A stretch of 64,000 nucleotides of DNA from Nicotiana tabacum (lineage: Eukaryota > Streptophyta > Magnoliopsida > Solanales > Solanaceae): assembly GCF_000715075.1 (NCBI RefSeq), contig NC_134102.1:96241766-96305765 (forward strand). Reading direction: 5' to 3'. The notes under the pieces are model-generated. The model was not told the DNA's origin. It did not search any database and was given only the letters and a program-made list of their open reading frames with translations. Below, in pieces: positions 14,613 through 25,800 of the stretch. The translations under genes were made by a program, and so were the position numbers. The first letter of the stretch is position 1. Each line of letters opens with the position of its first letter.

Positions 14613-15578
14613 TTGGTGAGGACTCATACTACGGGGCAGGACGGACAACCATCGGTACCATCAGGGCCACTAGAGGCCGAGGTCGCGGTAAAGGTCGTGG
14701 TCGGGGTAGGGGTGCAACCCGAACAGCCGCTGGGGCAGTACCTACAAACCCACCAGTTGCCCCAGTTCAGGAGTAGGCTCCAATTGTGGACGAGCCTGTG
14801 GGACCACCTCAGGCACCACTTGTGCCCATCGTGATTCTAGGCCTTAAGGAGGCCTTAACTCAGATCCTGACCATGTGTACCAGTCTTGCTCAAGCGGTTT
14901 CTGTTCCGGCCGCAGCAGCCACTTCTTAGGCCGGGGGAGGCACTCACACTCCCGCCGTTCGAACACCAGAGTAGGTGGTACAGTGATTCCAGACACCGGG
15001 GGCACCACCAACCCAGCCGTTTGCCGCTGCTCAGGATTATGTTTTCCCTTCTATGCCTGAGGATGAGCAACGTAGATTGGATAGGTTTGGGAGGATCCAG
15101 CCTCTATCTTTCAGTGGTGTAGAGGGAGAGGTTGCATAGGGTTCCTTGGACAGGTGTTAGAGGATACTCCGAACGGCAGGTATTCTGGAGACCAATGAGG
15201 TCTCATTCACTACTTTTCAGTTCTCTTGGCTGCCTTTAGTTCGTGGGAGGCTTACCAGAGGCGTAGGCCGGTCGGCGCAGCACCCCTAACATGGCAAAAG
15301 TTCTCCGGTCTATTCTTGGAGAAGTTCATACCTCAGTCCTGCAAAGAGGAGCTGCGCAAGCAGTTTGAGCATCTTCGTCAGGGTGATATGTCCGTGACGC
15401 AGTATGAGATGAGATTTTCTGAGTTGGCCCGTCATGCTATCTGGTTGGTTCCCACTGATAGGGAGAGGATTAGGATGTTCATAGATGGCCTCACTTTTCA
15501 GCTGCGATTGCTTATGACTAGAGAGAGAGAGTGTCTAGTGCTACTTTTGATGAAGTTGTCGACATTGCTTGTCAGATT
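14613..15578 (+). pseudogene. gag: gag, start codon lost, cut by deletion
   Basis: The reading frame begins VRTHTTGQDGQP, the standard gag start of this family, but the expected ATG is TTG at 14613. A frameshift near 14650-14680 moves the Arg-Gly run (RATRGRGRGKGRGRGRG) to another frame. The capsid domain is readable at 15226-15530, with LTWQKFSGLFLEKFIPQS, QFEHLRQGDMSVTQYEMRFS and RERIRMFIDGLTFQL. The protein then runs at about 15578 straight into LTR sequence through a deletion. The zinc knuckle, protease and the rest of pol are gone. It cannot give a working Gag. Confidence 0.85.
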
Positions 15579-17109
15579 GACCAATTTCGGATTTTTGCTT
15601 GTACTTTCGTATTTTTCTTGTGGAATTGATTCCTTTAGCCTATATTAATTATATCGTACTTCTTGTGGCTAGATTCAGGGCGTTTGAAAATTGATTCGAG
15701 GGGCAAAGGCATTGCGGAGTAGAATTTTTCCGAGGTTTGAGGTAAGTAACAGCTTTAAATCTGGTCCTGAGGGTATGAAATCCTGGATTATTGTATTATG
15801 TGAGTATTTTGGATGTGACGCACATGCTAGGTGATGAACGTGTGGGCGTTCACCATGGGAATTGGGACATGGTCCATTCCGTGAAACTGGAAAGTTGAAT
15901 AAGCTTGTTGTTAGCCATATGCCCTTTCTGTGCTATAGAATTTTGACTGTGAATTATGTAAAAAATCATGCTTAGGCTATGTGCTGGTGCTGTAAAGACC
16001 CCCAGCGGTCGTGATACCTGTTGAACCTTCCTGCTTATTGTTACTTGTACTCAGTCACAATTTACTTGTTTATTTTATCTCTGTCTCTATTGTTCATTAT
16101 TGATATATCATATCATTGTTGTTTGGACTGATTTCATGACTATTGAGAGCCCGAGAGACTGGAGATATTTATGACTGAGTGAGGCCGAGGGCCTTATTGT
16201 GAGATATTATATTATAGCACATGAGTTTTCCGTGCCGATCCAGATATTATAGTATAGCATGTGAGTTGTCCATGTAGCACGTGAGTTGTCCGTGCGGATC
16301 TAGATATTGTTACTATAGCACGTGAGTTGTCCGTGCAGATTATAGCATTTGGGCTGTAGGAGCCCTTCCGGAGTCTGCACACCCCCAGTGAGCGCAGGTA
16401 CCTAATGAGTGTGAGTATTGAGGAATGAGAGGCGAGTGATTGAGATGTTGTGACGAGTTGAGTGTCTGTTGCACTGTGAGGCTGTACTTGTTTTCCATTG
16501 TTGATGCACTTAGTTGCTATCTGTCATTGTTGTGAAATTTCTGAAATATTCTATATCTGGATTACCTGCACTGTAACTGTATAAACTGATTTTACTTGAA
16601 CTGTCTGATTTAAAAACATGTCTATTCTTTGCTGGAATTATTGGAAATGAATTGTATTTGTATAGCTCGTTACTAGCTTCTCAGTTCTTTATTTATTTCT
16701 GTTACTTGCTGAGTTGATTGTACTCATGCTACACCCTGCACTTCATGTGAAGATCCAGGTGTGTTTGATCATGGAGGTCGTTGAGTTCGTGCGCGATCGA
16801 GTATCGGAGACTACGAGGTAGCTGTCGGCATCTGCATACCCTGTCCTTCCTTCTATGTTTTCTCTCTTTTCTGTATTGATACTTAGATACAGGTTGTATG
16901 AGACTGGATATCTAGATGCTCATGACTCAGTGACACCCCCGATGTCAGGCTATTTTTCCGCACTTATGTTTTGGTTTTACCCCGTTTTTATGAAAAACTA
17001 TGGTTATTTTAGATGTCTTAATTCATTTCTGTTAAATGTTGAAAGTGTTTTGGAAATGTCTGCTTGCCTAGTATCACGATAGGCGCCATCACGACGGGTT
17101 AGGTTTTGG
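15579..17109 (+). repeat. 3' LTR of the LTR-V element, truncated at both ends
   Basis: Matches 12370-14474 of the 5' LTR minus the foreign patch. It starts in mid-LTR at the deletion junction and stops within the conserved GGTTAGGTTTTGGG before the usual TCGTGACA end. It carries four G-box hairpin copies (16217-16346) and a decayed common hairpin (16736-16753). Confidence 0.85.
16217..16346 (+). repeat. Tandem array of G-box hairpins in LTR-V (3' copy)
   Basis: Four copies of the same 19-bp core as at 13569-13711, near 16217, 16257, 16276 and 16318. Several are mutated in the CACGTG centre, so both copy number and G-box integrity differ between the two LTRs. Confidence 0.8.
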
Positions 17110-17201
17110 GATAGAACTATATATATAAGCTATATTAATACTTAAGTTTTAGCAACAACAACATATGAATATAACATATGTTAATATAGCATTAATATGT
17201 A

Positions 17202-17293
<92 letters not shown>

Positions 17294-17307
17294 CAACAAT
17301 AATATGT
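17110..17307. repeat. AT-rich junction with (AT)n microsatellite
   Basis: No gene. About 42 AT repeats (17203-17287) stand between two short stretches that share TAGCAACAA and TATGTTAATAT words. It joins the broken LTR-V end to the truncated start of the next LTR, where about 80 bp expected from the 3' LTR (27414-27495) are missing. Confidence 0.85.
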
Positions 17308-17737
17308 TAATATTCATACGTTATGACTTGCCGGGTTAATTGGTTCAGGTCCGGTGAGGTTATAGAATGAATTAGAACACTTAGTTCCATGGTTTGAAGC
17401 TTAAGTTCAAATAGTGACCGGATGTCATCTTATGTATAAACAACCCCGAAATGGAGTTTTGATGATTCCAATAGCTCAGTATGGTCATTTTGGACTTAGG
17501 AGAGTGTCCGTAACTATTTTTTAAAATCGGTAGTGAAATTTGGCTTGAAATGACGAAAGTTGATTTTTTGGTAAGTTTGACCGGGGAGTTGACTTTTTGA
17601 TATCGGGGTCGAAATTCAGTTCTGAAAAATTTCATAGATCTGTTATGTCATTTATGACTTGTGTGAGAAATTTGAGTTGGGAGACAACTGAAGTTGAGTT
17701 TGCTGGTTTTTGGCTGATCTGGTTTTTCCTTTATCTG

Positions 17738-17933
17738 TAAAAAATCGAGGTAAAAAAAATCAAGGTAGAAAAAAAATCAAGGTCAAAATTGAGGTAAAAA
17801 AGCAGGTTCAAAAATCGAGGTAAAAAATTGAGGTAAGAAAATCGAGGTTAGGAAATCAAAGTTAGGAAATCGAAGTCAGGAAATCAAGGTCAGAAAATCA
17901 AAGTGAAGAAATCAAGGTCAGAAAATCAAGGGG
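17738..17933 (+). repeat. Minisatellite with AAATCGAGGT-type units
   Basis: About 14-15 degenerate units of 12-14 bp of the form AAATC(G/A)AGGT plus a few purines. The equivalent place in the 3' LTR (28137-28215) has only about five units, so the array has expanded or shrunk after insertion. Confidence 0.85.
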
Positions 17934-19219
17934 AGCGCCTGGACAGAGACTTTAAGTTATAAAACGGGGTCTTCGTCCCATTTTCCATTTTTGACAAATT
18001 AGAGCTTTGGTAGAGGCATTGTTTGACAGATTTTCAAAGAAAAATATTGGGGTAAGTGATTCTAACTCGGATTTGGTCAATATACATGGATATATCATTA
18101 TTTTAATCATTTAATTAGTGTTTTGAGAAAAAAATTTGGGGAGTCTCATAAAACGAATTTTGAGATTTCGGAGTCGGATTTGAGTGAAACTAGTATGGTT
18201 GGACTCGTAATTGAATGGGTTGTCGGATTTTGTGAGTTTTGTCCGATTCGGAGATGTGGGCCCCACAGGTGAATTTCATATGGAATTTATTCCTATAATT
18301 TGTATTGATTGAATCGAATTAATTATGACTAAATTCGAGCCGATCAGAGACGAAAAATTGAGGAAAAGGCATACTACTTGTAACGACCTGACCGATTGTT
18401 TTGAGCTATAGCACGTCGTTCGGTGGTTGGAGTCCATGAGAAGTTTCACTTCATGTATTATGACTTGTTCGTATGGTCGGAATTGAATATCGGGAAGTTC
18501 GGAGTTGGATCGAAAAGAAAATTCTCATTTCGCAACCTTTAAGTTGGAAGAATTGACTAAGATTTGATTATACATTAAAAGGCCTAGGAATCGGGATTTG
18601 AAGGTTCCATCAGGTTCGTATGATGATTTCGGATTTGGGCGTATGTTCGGATCGGATTTTGGATGCCCCGGGTTTCAGCACCTATTGTGGAGGATAGCAT
18701 TTTGGAAAACAATTTCATAAATTTGGATTGAAGTGCATTTTAATGTTATCGAGGTCCGTTTGGAATTTTGAACCTGGGAATAGCTCCGTATAGTGATTCC
18801 GGTATTGGGAGCGCATCCGGAAGTGGATTTGGAGGTCCGTAGGACATTTAAGCTAGAAATTTGAAGCTTTTTGAGAAGTTTGACCGGAAGTGAACTTTTT
18901 ATATCATGGTTGGAATCTGATTCCGGAAGTTGGAGTAAGTCCGTAATGTCATTTGTGACTTATGTGAAAAATTTGAGGTCAATGGGACGTGATTTGATAG
19001 GTTTCGGCATCGATTGTAGAAGTTGAAGTTTCGAAGTTCATTAAGTTTGAATTGGGGTGTGATTCATGATTTCGATGTTGTTTGATGTGATTTGAGGTCT
19101 CGAGCAAGTTTGTGTTTTGTTATAGGACTGGTTGGTATGATTGGTGGGGGCCTCGAGTGTGCTTCGGGGTGGTTTTAGATCATTTCGGGCTGTTTTGGAA
19201 CTGTTGTTGCTGGTGTCTG

Positions 19220-19505
19220 GTTTGCTTCTTCGCGAACACGAAGGAGGGCTCGCGAACGGAGAGAGATGCGTGATGGACTTATGCGAATGCCAGGGGACAG
19301 TCGCGAACGCGTAGAAGGAAATGGAGGAGATGGACCTGAGGTCGTTGGCCTTTGCGAACGCGAAGAGTGGAACGCGAATCCGAAGGAGCCGGTTAGCTGG
19401 CCATCACGAACGTGACGAGGAGGTCGCGAACACGAAGAAGAAATTTTGGGCAGTGGAATTTTTGCCTTTGTGAATGCGAGACCTTGGTCGCGAACGCGAA
19501 TGATG
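19220..19505 (+). repeat. CpG-rich palindromic block (TCGCGAACGCGAAG type)
   Basis: At least eight spaced copies of cores such as TCGCGAACGCGTAGAAG and GCGAACGCGAAGAG, in an LTR whose other parts are poor in CpG. It corresponds in position to the blocks at 2344-2766 and 11688-12000. Confidence 0.7.
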
Positions 19506-20342
19506 AGTGACTATGTTGTGCAGAACATTTTAAGAATGGGGGTTGAGTTCATTTCACCCATTTTCACACGGTTTGGGCAATTTTTGGAGCTTTTGAAGAG
19601 GGGATTTCATCATCAAGCATGAGGTAAGTGATTTCTACGAGTTGTGAGTTACATACAAGGATTATATACGGATTTAGACATGAAAATTTATAAAAATTTG
19701 GGATTTTGAAGAAAAACCTAAAATTTGGTATTTTGGATTTTGACCACAAATTTGGGCATGAAATTACGGGTAAAGTTTATCTTCGAAAATTTTCGGAATC
19801 CGGGCACATGGGCTCGAGGGTGATTTTATCAACTTTTCGAACGGAGTTGGAAATTGTTATAAAATGATTAATTATGAGTATTAGAGTATATTTTGATTCA
19901 GTTGCGTCATATTTGACTAGGTTTGGAGCGACGGGCATCAGTTTGAATTGTCGGAGCGGCTTTGGAGCTAGTTATGGAATTTCGGAGCAAGGTAAGTCTC
20001 CTTTCTAACCTTGTAAGTTGGAATTAACCCCATAAGTGAACTAAATTATTATGTGATTCTATTTGTGGGGGCTACGTATGCACGAGGTGACGAGAGTCCG
20101 TACGTAGCTACTAACTATGCATATGTTCGGGTAGTTTTAGGCTTACATCATGCCTTGTTGCTATTGTTGTTGAATTTATGTTTATTGCTTGACTTGAAAG
20201 GAAGGGAGATTTAGTTAGCTTATTAAATGTTTCGAAATGAGTTGAAATTGAGGAAAAGTTGGGAACTTAAAAGTTTTCATTTGAACTTCGTATATTATGA
20301 AAAGAATTGAGGAACACCATAATAACTTAAGAAATTTGTGTG

Positions 20343-20750
20343 TAACTGCGTCGCATGTATGTTTCGCGAGCGGGGTAATTTCCTTAAAGAGCTACAAGCT
20401 AAATTTACCTTATTTTGAAAAGAATCAAGAACGAGATATGATTTTAAATGTTAAATTTATATTTGACCGCGTCGCAAGTATGATCCGCTAGCCGGGAAAT
20501 TCCTTAAATTTATATTTGACCACGTTGCACGTATGATTCGCGAGCGGGATATTTTCTTCTACTACTCTTATGGGATCGGGCCGTTCACCTCGGTAGGATT
20601 TATGTACCACACTCTCATGGGAGCGGGCCGTTCGCCTCGGCAGGTTAATAGATGCATCTATTGTTCGCGTCGTTCGACCTTTGGTAGTGAAAAATTTACT
20701 TTTATGTTGGATCGGGTCGTACCCCTCGGCATTTACTATATATACATTAT
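20343..20750 (+). repeat. Spaced repeats of LTR-II (CGCGAGCGGG and CGGGCCGTTCGCCTCGG types)
   Basis: Two kinds of unit. First, copies near 20350, 20469 and 20524 of a unit with GCGTCGCAAGTATGATTCGC and CGGGAAATTCC; the last two are 55 bp apart. Second, three to four copies of GATCGGGCCGTTCGCCTCGG-like words at 20574-20745, about 35-70 bp apart. The second kind recurs on the minus strand in the other LTR-II copies (8994-9065, 32374-32580, 37740-37855, 48010-48140). Confidence 0.7.
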
Positions 20751-22281
20751 CCTTGTGGAATCGTGCATAACATTTGGAAAGAAGCCAGTTATCCTCGTGG
20801 AATAACATTTGGCAAGAAGCCAGTGTATCTGAGGGTTTTTCCCTGATTTGAATTATGACAACCACCTCTTTGATGAGATACACTACATCTATATATATGT
20901 TCCGGTTACGGAGGGAACTCGCTAGTTGAGAGCTTGAGTAAATTGTAAAGAGGAAAATTGTACCACGTATTTTATACTTGTTTGTTTCATATATTTACTC
21001 TGTCTCATATTCATTCACTTATTTACTGGGTACGCGTTGATTTACGTACTCATACTACACTTGCTGCACGTTTTTTGCAGGTACATATATGACTAGTGGC
21101 CTTTGGGCGCAGAGGCGCGGTTATTACAGGGACTTAGGTGAGCTGTATCTTATGTACGACCCGCAGCCAGCAGAGTCTCCTTCAGAGTATTGTACTTTCT
21201 TTCCTGTACAAATTTGTATTTTTTTTTAAATTCCTAGAAAATGCTCATGCACTTGTGACACCGGGTTCTGGGATGATTATGGGATGTTCAGTATTGAAAT
21301 TGGAAAACATTGTTATTATTCTGTAAATTCATCTTTTACTAGTTAGATTGAAGTAAATTTACGATTTCAAAAATATTAAAATGGTTATTTAATTAACTAA
21401 TTAGTGTTGGCTTGCCTGACAGTGGTGTCCGGCTGCATCACGACCTTTAATAGATTTTGAGTCGTGACACTACTTGACCAATTGAGCGTGGTTTGAGGTA
21501 AGTGACTTGTCTAACCTTGTGTAGGGAAAATTTCCCTTAGGATCGGTATTGATATGAAAATGTACACGAGGTGACAAATGTGTACACGGGCTAAATGTGG
21601 ACGATTATGTCTTTAAATTGTGTAGAGACTGTTGCATTCGTTAAAGTTGTAAATTTCTACTTTTCGTTAAAGTTGTAAATTTCTATTTTCCTTTCGCGAG
21701 GTGTTAATTGCTGTAAATTTGTAAAGTTGTAAATTTCTGTGTAGTTAAATTGTGACATACTACTTACTTGATTTATCACCATTTTCATTATTGTTATTAT
21801 GTTGTTAAACTTTTCTCCCTGTCTTTTATTAATCCAGTAGGGCCTGACCTGACCTCGTCACTACTCTACCCAGGTTAGGCTTCGCACTTAGTGAGTACCG
21901 CTATGGTGTCCTCATACTACGCTTCTACACATCTTTTTGTGCAGATCTAGGTACATCTTATCATACCAGTCATCAGTGAATTAGCTGTACGAGGAGACTT
22001 TGAGGTATATCTACCAACGTATGTAGACTCCGGAGTCCTATTCTATCCTTCTTATGTTGCTTCCTTATTTTCTTTAGACTCTGATATATAGAGATATTGA
22101 GAATAAATCCTTAGAAGCTTGTGACTTATTTCTACCTGGTTTTAGGAGTTGTACTTATGTCATTTTGCAGATTTATTTATTTCAGATTTCTATTGTTATT
22201 TTGCATTGATAGGCTTACCTAGTCTTAGAGACTAGATGCCATCACGACATTCTACAGAGAAAATTTGGGGTCATGACAAGT

Positions 22282-22293
22282 TGGTATCAGAGC
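22282..22293 (+). other. Primer binding site (initiator Met tRNA)
   Basis: TGGTATCAGAGC, three bases after the LTR end at 22278. The leader from here to the gag ATG at 22460 holds no gene. Confidence 0.9.
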
Positions 22294-22459
22294 CCTAGGT
22301 TCATAGGTGTTAGGAGTCACAAGAAGGTTTAGTAGAGTCTCGAGGATCGGTACGGAGACGTCTGTACTTATCTTCGGGAGGCTATGAAAATATTAGGAAA
22401 ATATTCACTTCTTTGTTGCCTTCAAAATTTAAAACCATTGTCTTTCTATTCTGTCACAG

Positions 22460-23735
22460 ATGGCAAGAACACGCACAACTGGATCCGATGATCAGGCACC
22501 CGCGCCCCTGTTGGAGCCGCAAGAGCCCGGGGTCGGAGCAGAGGTCGAGCCAGAGGCTGAGGAAGACCACGTGGTATAGCCAGAGCACCCACCCGAGCTA
22601 CTGTAGAGGAACCACCAGTAGCTGTAGTTGGATAACAGGCACCTAAGATGCCTGTTACTAATCCTGGACTTCAGAAGACTCTTGCCTTGATTTTGAGCAT
22701 GTTTGGCACTCTAGCTCAGGCAGGGTTAATTCCACTTTCTCCTGCCACATCTCAAGCCAGAGGACGATCACAAACTCCAGCTGCCCGTACCCTAGAGCCA
22801 CGGTACCAGGTTGACCATGCCCCGCAGGTTATACCAGTGCGACCAGTTGTTCAAGTTCAGCCCGAGGTTAGGGTAGCAGTTTCAGAGGGGGAACAACTCA
22901 GGCTCGAGAGGTACAAGAAGTATCACCCTCCCATATTTAGCGGTTTAGCTTCAGAGGATGCTCAGGGTTTTCTTGAGGAATGTCACTGTATCCTCCGTAC
23001 TATGGGTATTGTGGATTCCAGTGGGGTTTCTTTCACGGCATTCCGGCTTAGAGGAGCAAACTACCAGTGGTGGCGAGCATACGAGTTGGATAGTCCGGCT
23101 GATGCAGCTTCACTTACTTGGATTCAATTTTTAGTTATGTTCTTGAGGGAGTATGTTCATTAGAGTCTTAGAGATGCATGTTGCGTAGAGTTTGAGCAAT
23201 TGCGCCAGGGTTCTATGACCGTGTCGGAATATGAGGTCTGATTCAGTGATTTGGCTAGGCATGCACCAGCCTTAGTTGCTACTGTTTGAGAGCGGGTTTG
23301 CCGATTTATTGAGGGGCTCCACCCTAGTACCAGATTCAGTATGGCCCGAGAATTGGAGATGGACATCACATAACAACAGCTGGTGTAAATTGCTAGGAGA
23401 TTGGAGGGTATGCGGACTTGGGAGAGAGAAGAGAGGGAAGCTAAGAGACCCCGAGATTCTGGCACATATAACAATTCTCGTGCCCCAGCTGCAGCCCGCC
23501 ATGGTAGAGGCTATGCGAGTCGTCCTATTCATTCAGTACTTCTAGCTTCCAGAAGTATTCCGGCTACTCCTAGACTCCATGTTCCATATTATGCACCACC
23601 AGTGTCTACTGTACCTCCTATACGGGGTGCTTTCAGCGGGCAGTCCAGTCGATCAGGCCCGGTCTTGTCCTAGCAGCCACGTCCTCCGAGGGCTTGTTTT
23701 GAGTGTGGTGACACTCGTCATATCATGAGGGATTG
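22460..23735 (+). pseudogene. gag: gag of the LTR-VI chromovirus
   Basis: The ATG at 22460 starts MARTRTTGSDDQ. A frameshift before 22580 breaks the Arg-Gly region, and the frame resumes at 22648. The capsid domain (22900-23400) has KYHPPIFSG, EDAQGFLEECHCILRTMG, the WW pair in YQWWRAYE, and later FEQLRQGSMTVSEYEV. In-frame stops lie at 23161 (TAG), 23236, 23287, 23371 and 23386. The nucleocapsid zinc knuckle (about 23697-23737) reads C-F-E-C-G-D-T-R-H-I-M-R-D-stop, so the last Cys of CX2CX4HX4C is a stop codon. Most stops fit single C to T changes of Gln or Arg codons. Confidence 0.9.
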
Positions 23736-24372
23736 ACCCATACTTAGGAGGGGTGCACCTCCATTGATTTTTCAGGACCCACCTATTCCACAGGGCCCTC
23801 AGGCTTCTCAGGTCATGATTACTGCACCAGTTTCCACCCCACCTGCACAGCCAGCTAGAGGTGGAGGTCGGACAGGCAGAGATCTCCCTAGAGGGGGAGA
23901 CCATGCCAAATATTATGCCTTTCCTGCTAGGACAGAGGTCGTTGAATCTGATTCTGATATCACAAGTATTATTTCGGTCTGTCATAGAGATGCATCAGTC
24001 TTGTTTAATCCAGGCTCCACTTATTCTTGTATGACATCTTTTTTTGCCCCGTATTTGGGCATATTCCATGATTCTTTCAGTTCTTCTATTTATGTATCTA
24101 CACCCATGGGTGAATCTATTATTGTGGACCGCGTGTATCAGTCGTAATTAATTGTTATCAGTGATTTTGAGACAAGAGCTGATTTATTAATGCTCAGTAT
24201 GGTGGATTTTGACATTATTTTGGGCCTGGACTGGCTGTCGCCCTATAACGCTATCCTTGATAGTTATGCCAAGACGGTGACATTGGCTATGCCAGGTCTA
24301 CCGCGACTAGAGTAGAGAGGTACCGTGGATCATGTTCCTACCAGAGTTGCTTCATTTCTTAAAGCTCAATGA
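23736..24372 (+). pseudogene. Aspartic protease region, active-site Asp lost
   Basis: Continues in the gag frame. After a linker, DASVLFNPGSTYSCMTSFFAPY (given here by its key words DASVLF and GSTYS) matches the retropepsin active site, normally D-P-G-S-T in this family. The catalytic Asp codon is AAT (Asn) at 24007-24009, a G to A change. Downstream, FDIILGLDWLSPY at about 24208-24245 is the conserved end of the domain. Stops occur near 24148 and 24313. The enzyme that would cut Gag-Pol is inactive on two counts. Confidence 0.85.
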
Positions 24373-25211
24373 ATGGTTAAGAAGGGGTGTGGTGGATATT
24401 TGTCCTATGTGAGATATGTTAGTGTTGATACTCCTACCGTGGAGCCAGTTCCTGTAGTAAGGGATTTTCCTGATATTTTTCCTGCGGAACTTCCACGTAT
24501 GCCACCCGACAGGGATATTGACTTTGGCATTGATCTGTTACCAGGCACTCAGCCGATTTCTATTTTACTATATCTTATGGACCTAGAATAATTGAAATAA
24601 TTTAAAGAGCAGTTACATGAGTTACTTGAAAAGGGCTTCATTTAACCAGTGTATCACCTTGGGGTGCTCCTATCTTATTTGTGAAGAAGATGGATGGCTC
24701 TATGCGGATGTGTATTGATTACCGCCAACTGAACAAGGTTACAGTGAAGAAAAAGTATCCATTGCCACGTATTGATGACCTATTTGATCATCTTCATGGT
24801 GCTGAAGTGTTCTCTAAGATCGACATGCATTCAGACTATCATCAATTGAAGATTCGGGAACCAGATATCCTAAAGACTGCTTTTAGGACTCGATATGGTC
24901 ATTACGAGTTCCTGGTGATGTCTTTTGGGCTGACCAATGCCCCAGCAGTATTTATGCACTTAATGAATAGTATATTTCAGCCCTATCTTGATTCTTTTGT
25001 CATTGTGTTTATTGACGATATTCTGGTGTATTCTCGAAATCGGAAGGATCATGAACAACACTTGAGGACTGTGCTTCAGGCTTTAAGAGAAAAGAAGTTA
25101 TATGCAACATTTTCAAAGTGTGAATGCTGGCTTAATTCACTGGGATTTTTGGTTCATGTGGTAACGAACAAGGGGATCCAAGTAGATCCAAAGAAAATTG
25201 AAGCAGTGTAG
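24373..25211 (+). pseudogene. Reverse transcriptase, frameshifted
   Basis: The N-terminal motif VRDFPDIFPAELPRMPPDRD is in frame at about 24460-24525; after a stop at 24589 and a frameshift before 24681 the palm domain is open to 25211. Landmarks: [56 protein letters not shown], and the catalytic box FIDDILVYS (FIDD codons 25008-25019). The first catalytic Asp (SKID) is present. So the catalytic core is intact in sequence but cannot be made from one reading frame with gag and PR. Confidence 0.9.
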
Positions 25212-25800
25212 AGTTGGCCAGACCGTCATCAGTTACTGAGATCCAGAGTTTTCTTGGATTGGTGGGGTACTATCGCCGATTTGTAGAGGGTTTCTCTTCT
25301 ATTGCTACACCTATGACCAAATTGACCCAGAAGGGTGCTCCGTTCAGGTGAACTGAGTAATGCGAGGAGAGCTTTCAAAAGCTTAAGACAGCTTCGACTA
25401 CAGCCCTAGTATTGGTATTCGCTATAGGTTCAGGGTCTTAAACTATGTATTATGTTGCGTCACGCATTGGACTCGATGCAGTGTTGATGCAAGATGGTAG
25501 GGTGATTGCCTATGCATACAGACAGTTAAAGGTACATGAGAATATGTATCTGGTCCATGACCTTGATTTATCAGCTATTGTTCATGCTTTGAAGCTTTGG
25601 CGGCATTATTTGTACGGTGTCCATTGTGAGGTTTATACCGATCACCGTAGTCTATAACATCTGTTTAAACAGAAGGATCTTAATTTGTGGCAACGGAGGT
25701 GGTTGGATTTGCTTGAGCATTATGATATCACCATTCTCTATCATCCCGAAAAGTCCAATGTGGTGGCCGATGCCTTGAGTCGTAAGGCGGAGAGTTTGGG
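25212..25800 (+). pseudogene. RNase H domain, first catalytic Asp changed
   Basis: After stops and a frameshift near 25210-25250, the RT thumb/connection (FLGLVGYYRRFVEGFS in another frame) leads to RNase H. The usual YCDAS start is YYVAS; the Asp codon is GTT at 25454-25456, so the first metal-binding residue is lost. The later [19 protein letters not shown] and YTDHRSL motifs remain, and the domain ends with [15 protein letters not shown] (about 25760-25800). The equivalent domain at 54882-55430 keeps all these residues. Confidence 0.85.

Larger units (their letters stand above)
18379..21469 (+). mobile_element. Solo LTR-II with perfect target duplication
   Basis: 3091 bp, starts TGTAACGACCTGACC and ends GAGTCGTGACA. 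It is flanked by CTACT on both sides (18374-18378 and 21470-21474). The uninterrupted target is seen in the sister LTR near 28718, where ATACTACTTGACCAATTG is continuous. No internal region is left, so it is the product of LTR-LTR recombination. It holds a CpG-rich block (19220-19505), GTAAGT sites (19624, 19992), a tandem region (20343-20560) and the hairpin CTGCA/TGCAG (21064-21080). Confidence 0.95.
17308..22278 (+). repeat. 5' LTR (LTR-VI), split by a solo LTR-II
   Basis: Pieces 17308-18373 and 21470-22278. The 3' end reads TCATGACA before the primer site. Against the 3' LTR it has lost about 80 bp at the start, about 230 bp near 17690 and roughly 650 bp near 21630. It keeps a GGTAAGTG site at 18050 and another at 21498, and the common hairpin (21925-21944). 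No gene seen. Confidence 0.8.

Noticed and set aside
17110..17307. Possible MITE with TAGCAACAA and TATGTTAATAT words
   Set aside because: The words are direct and short, there is no clear terminal inverted repeat or target duplication, and the rest is an AT microsatellite.
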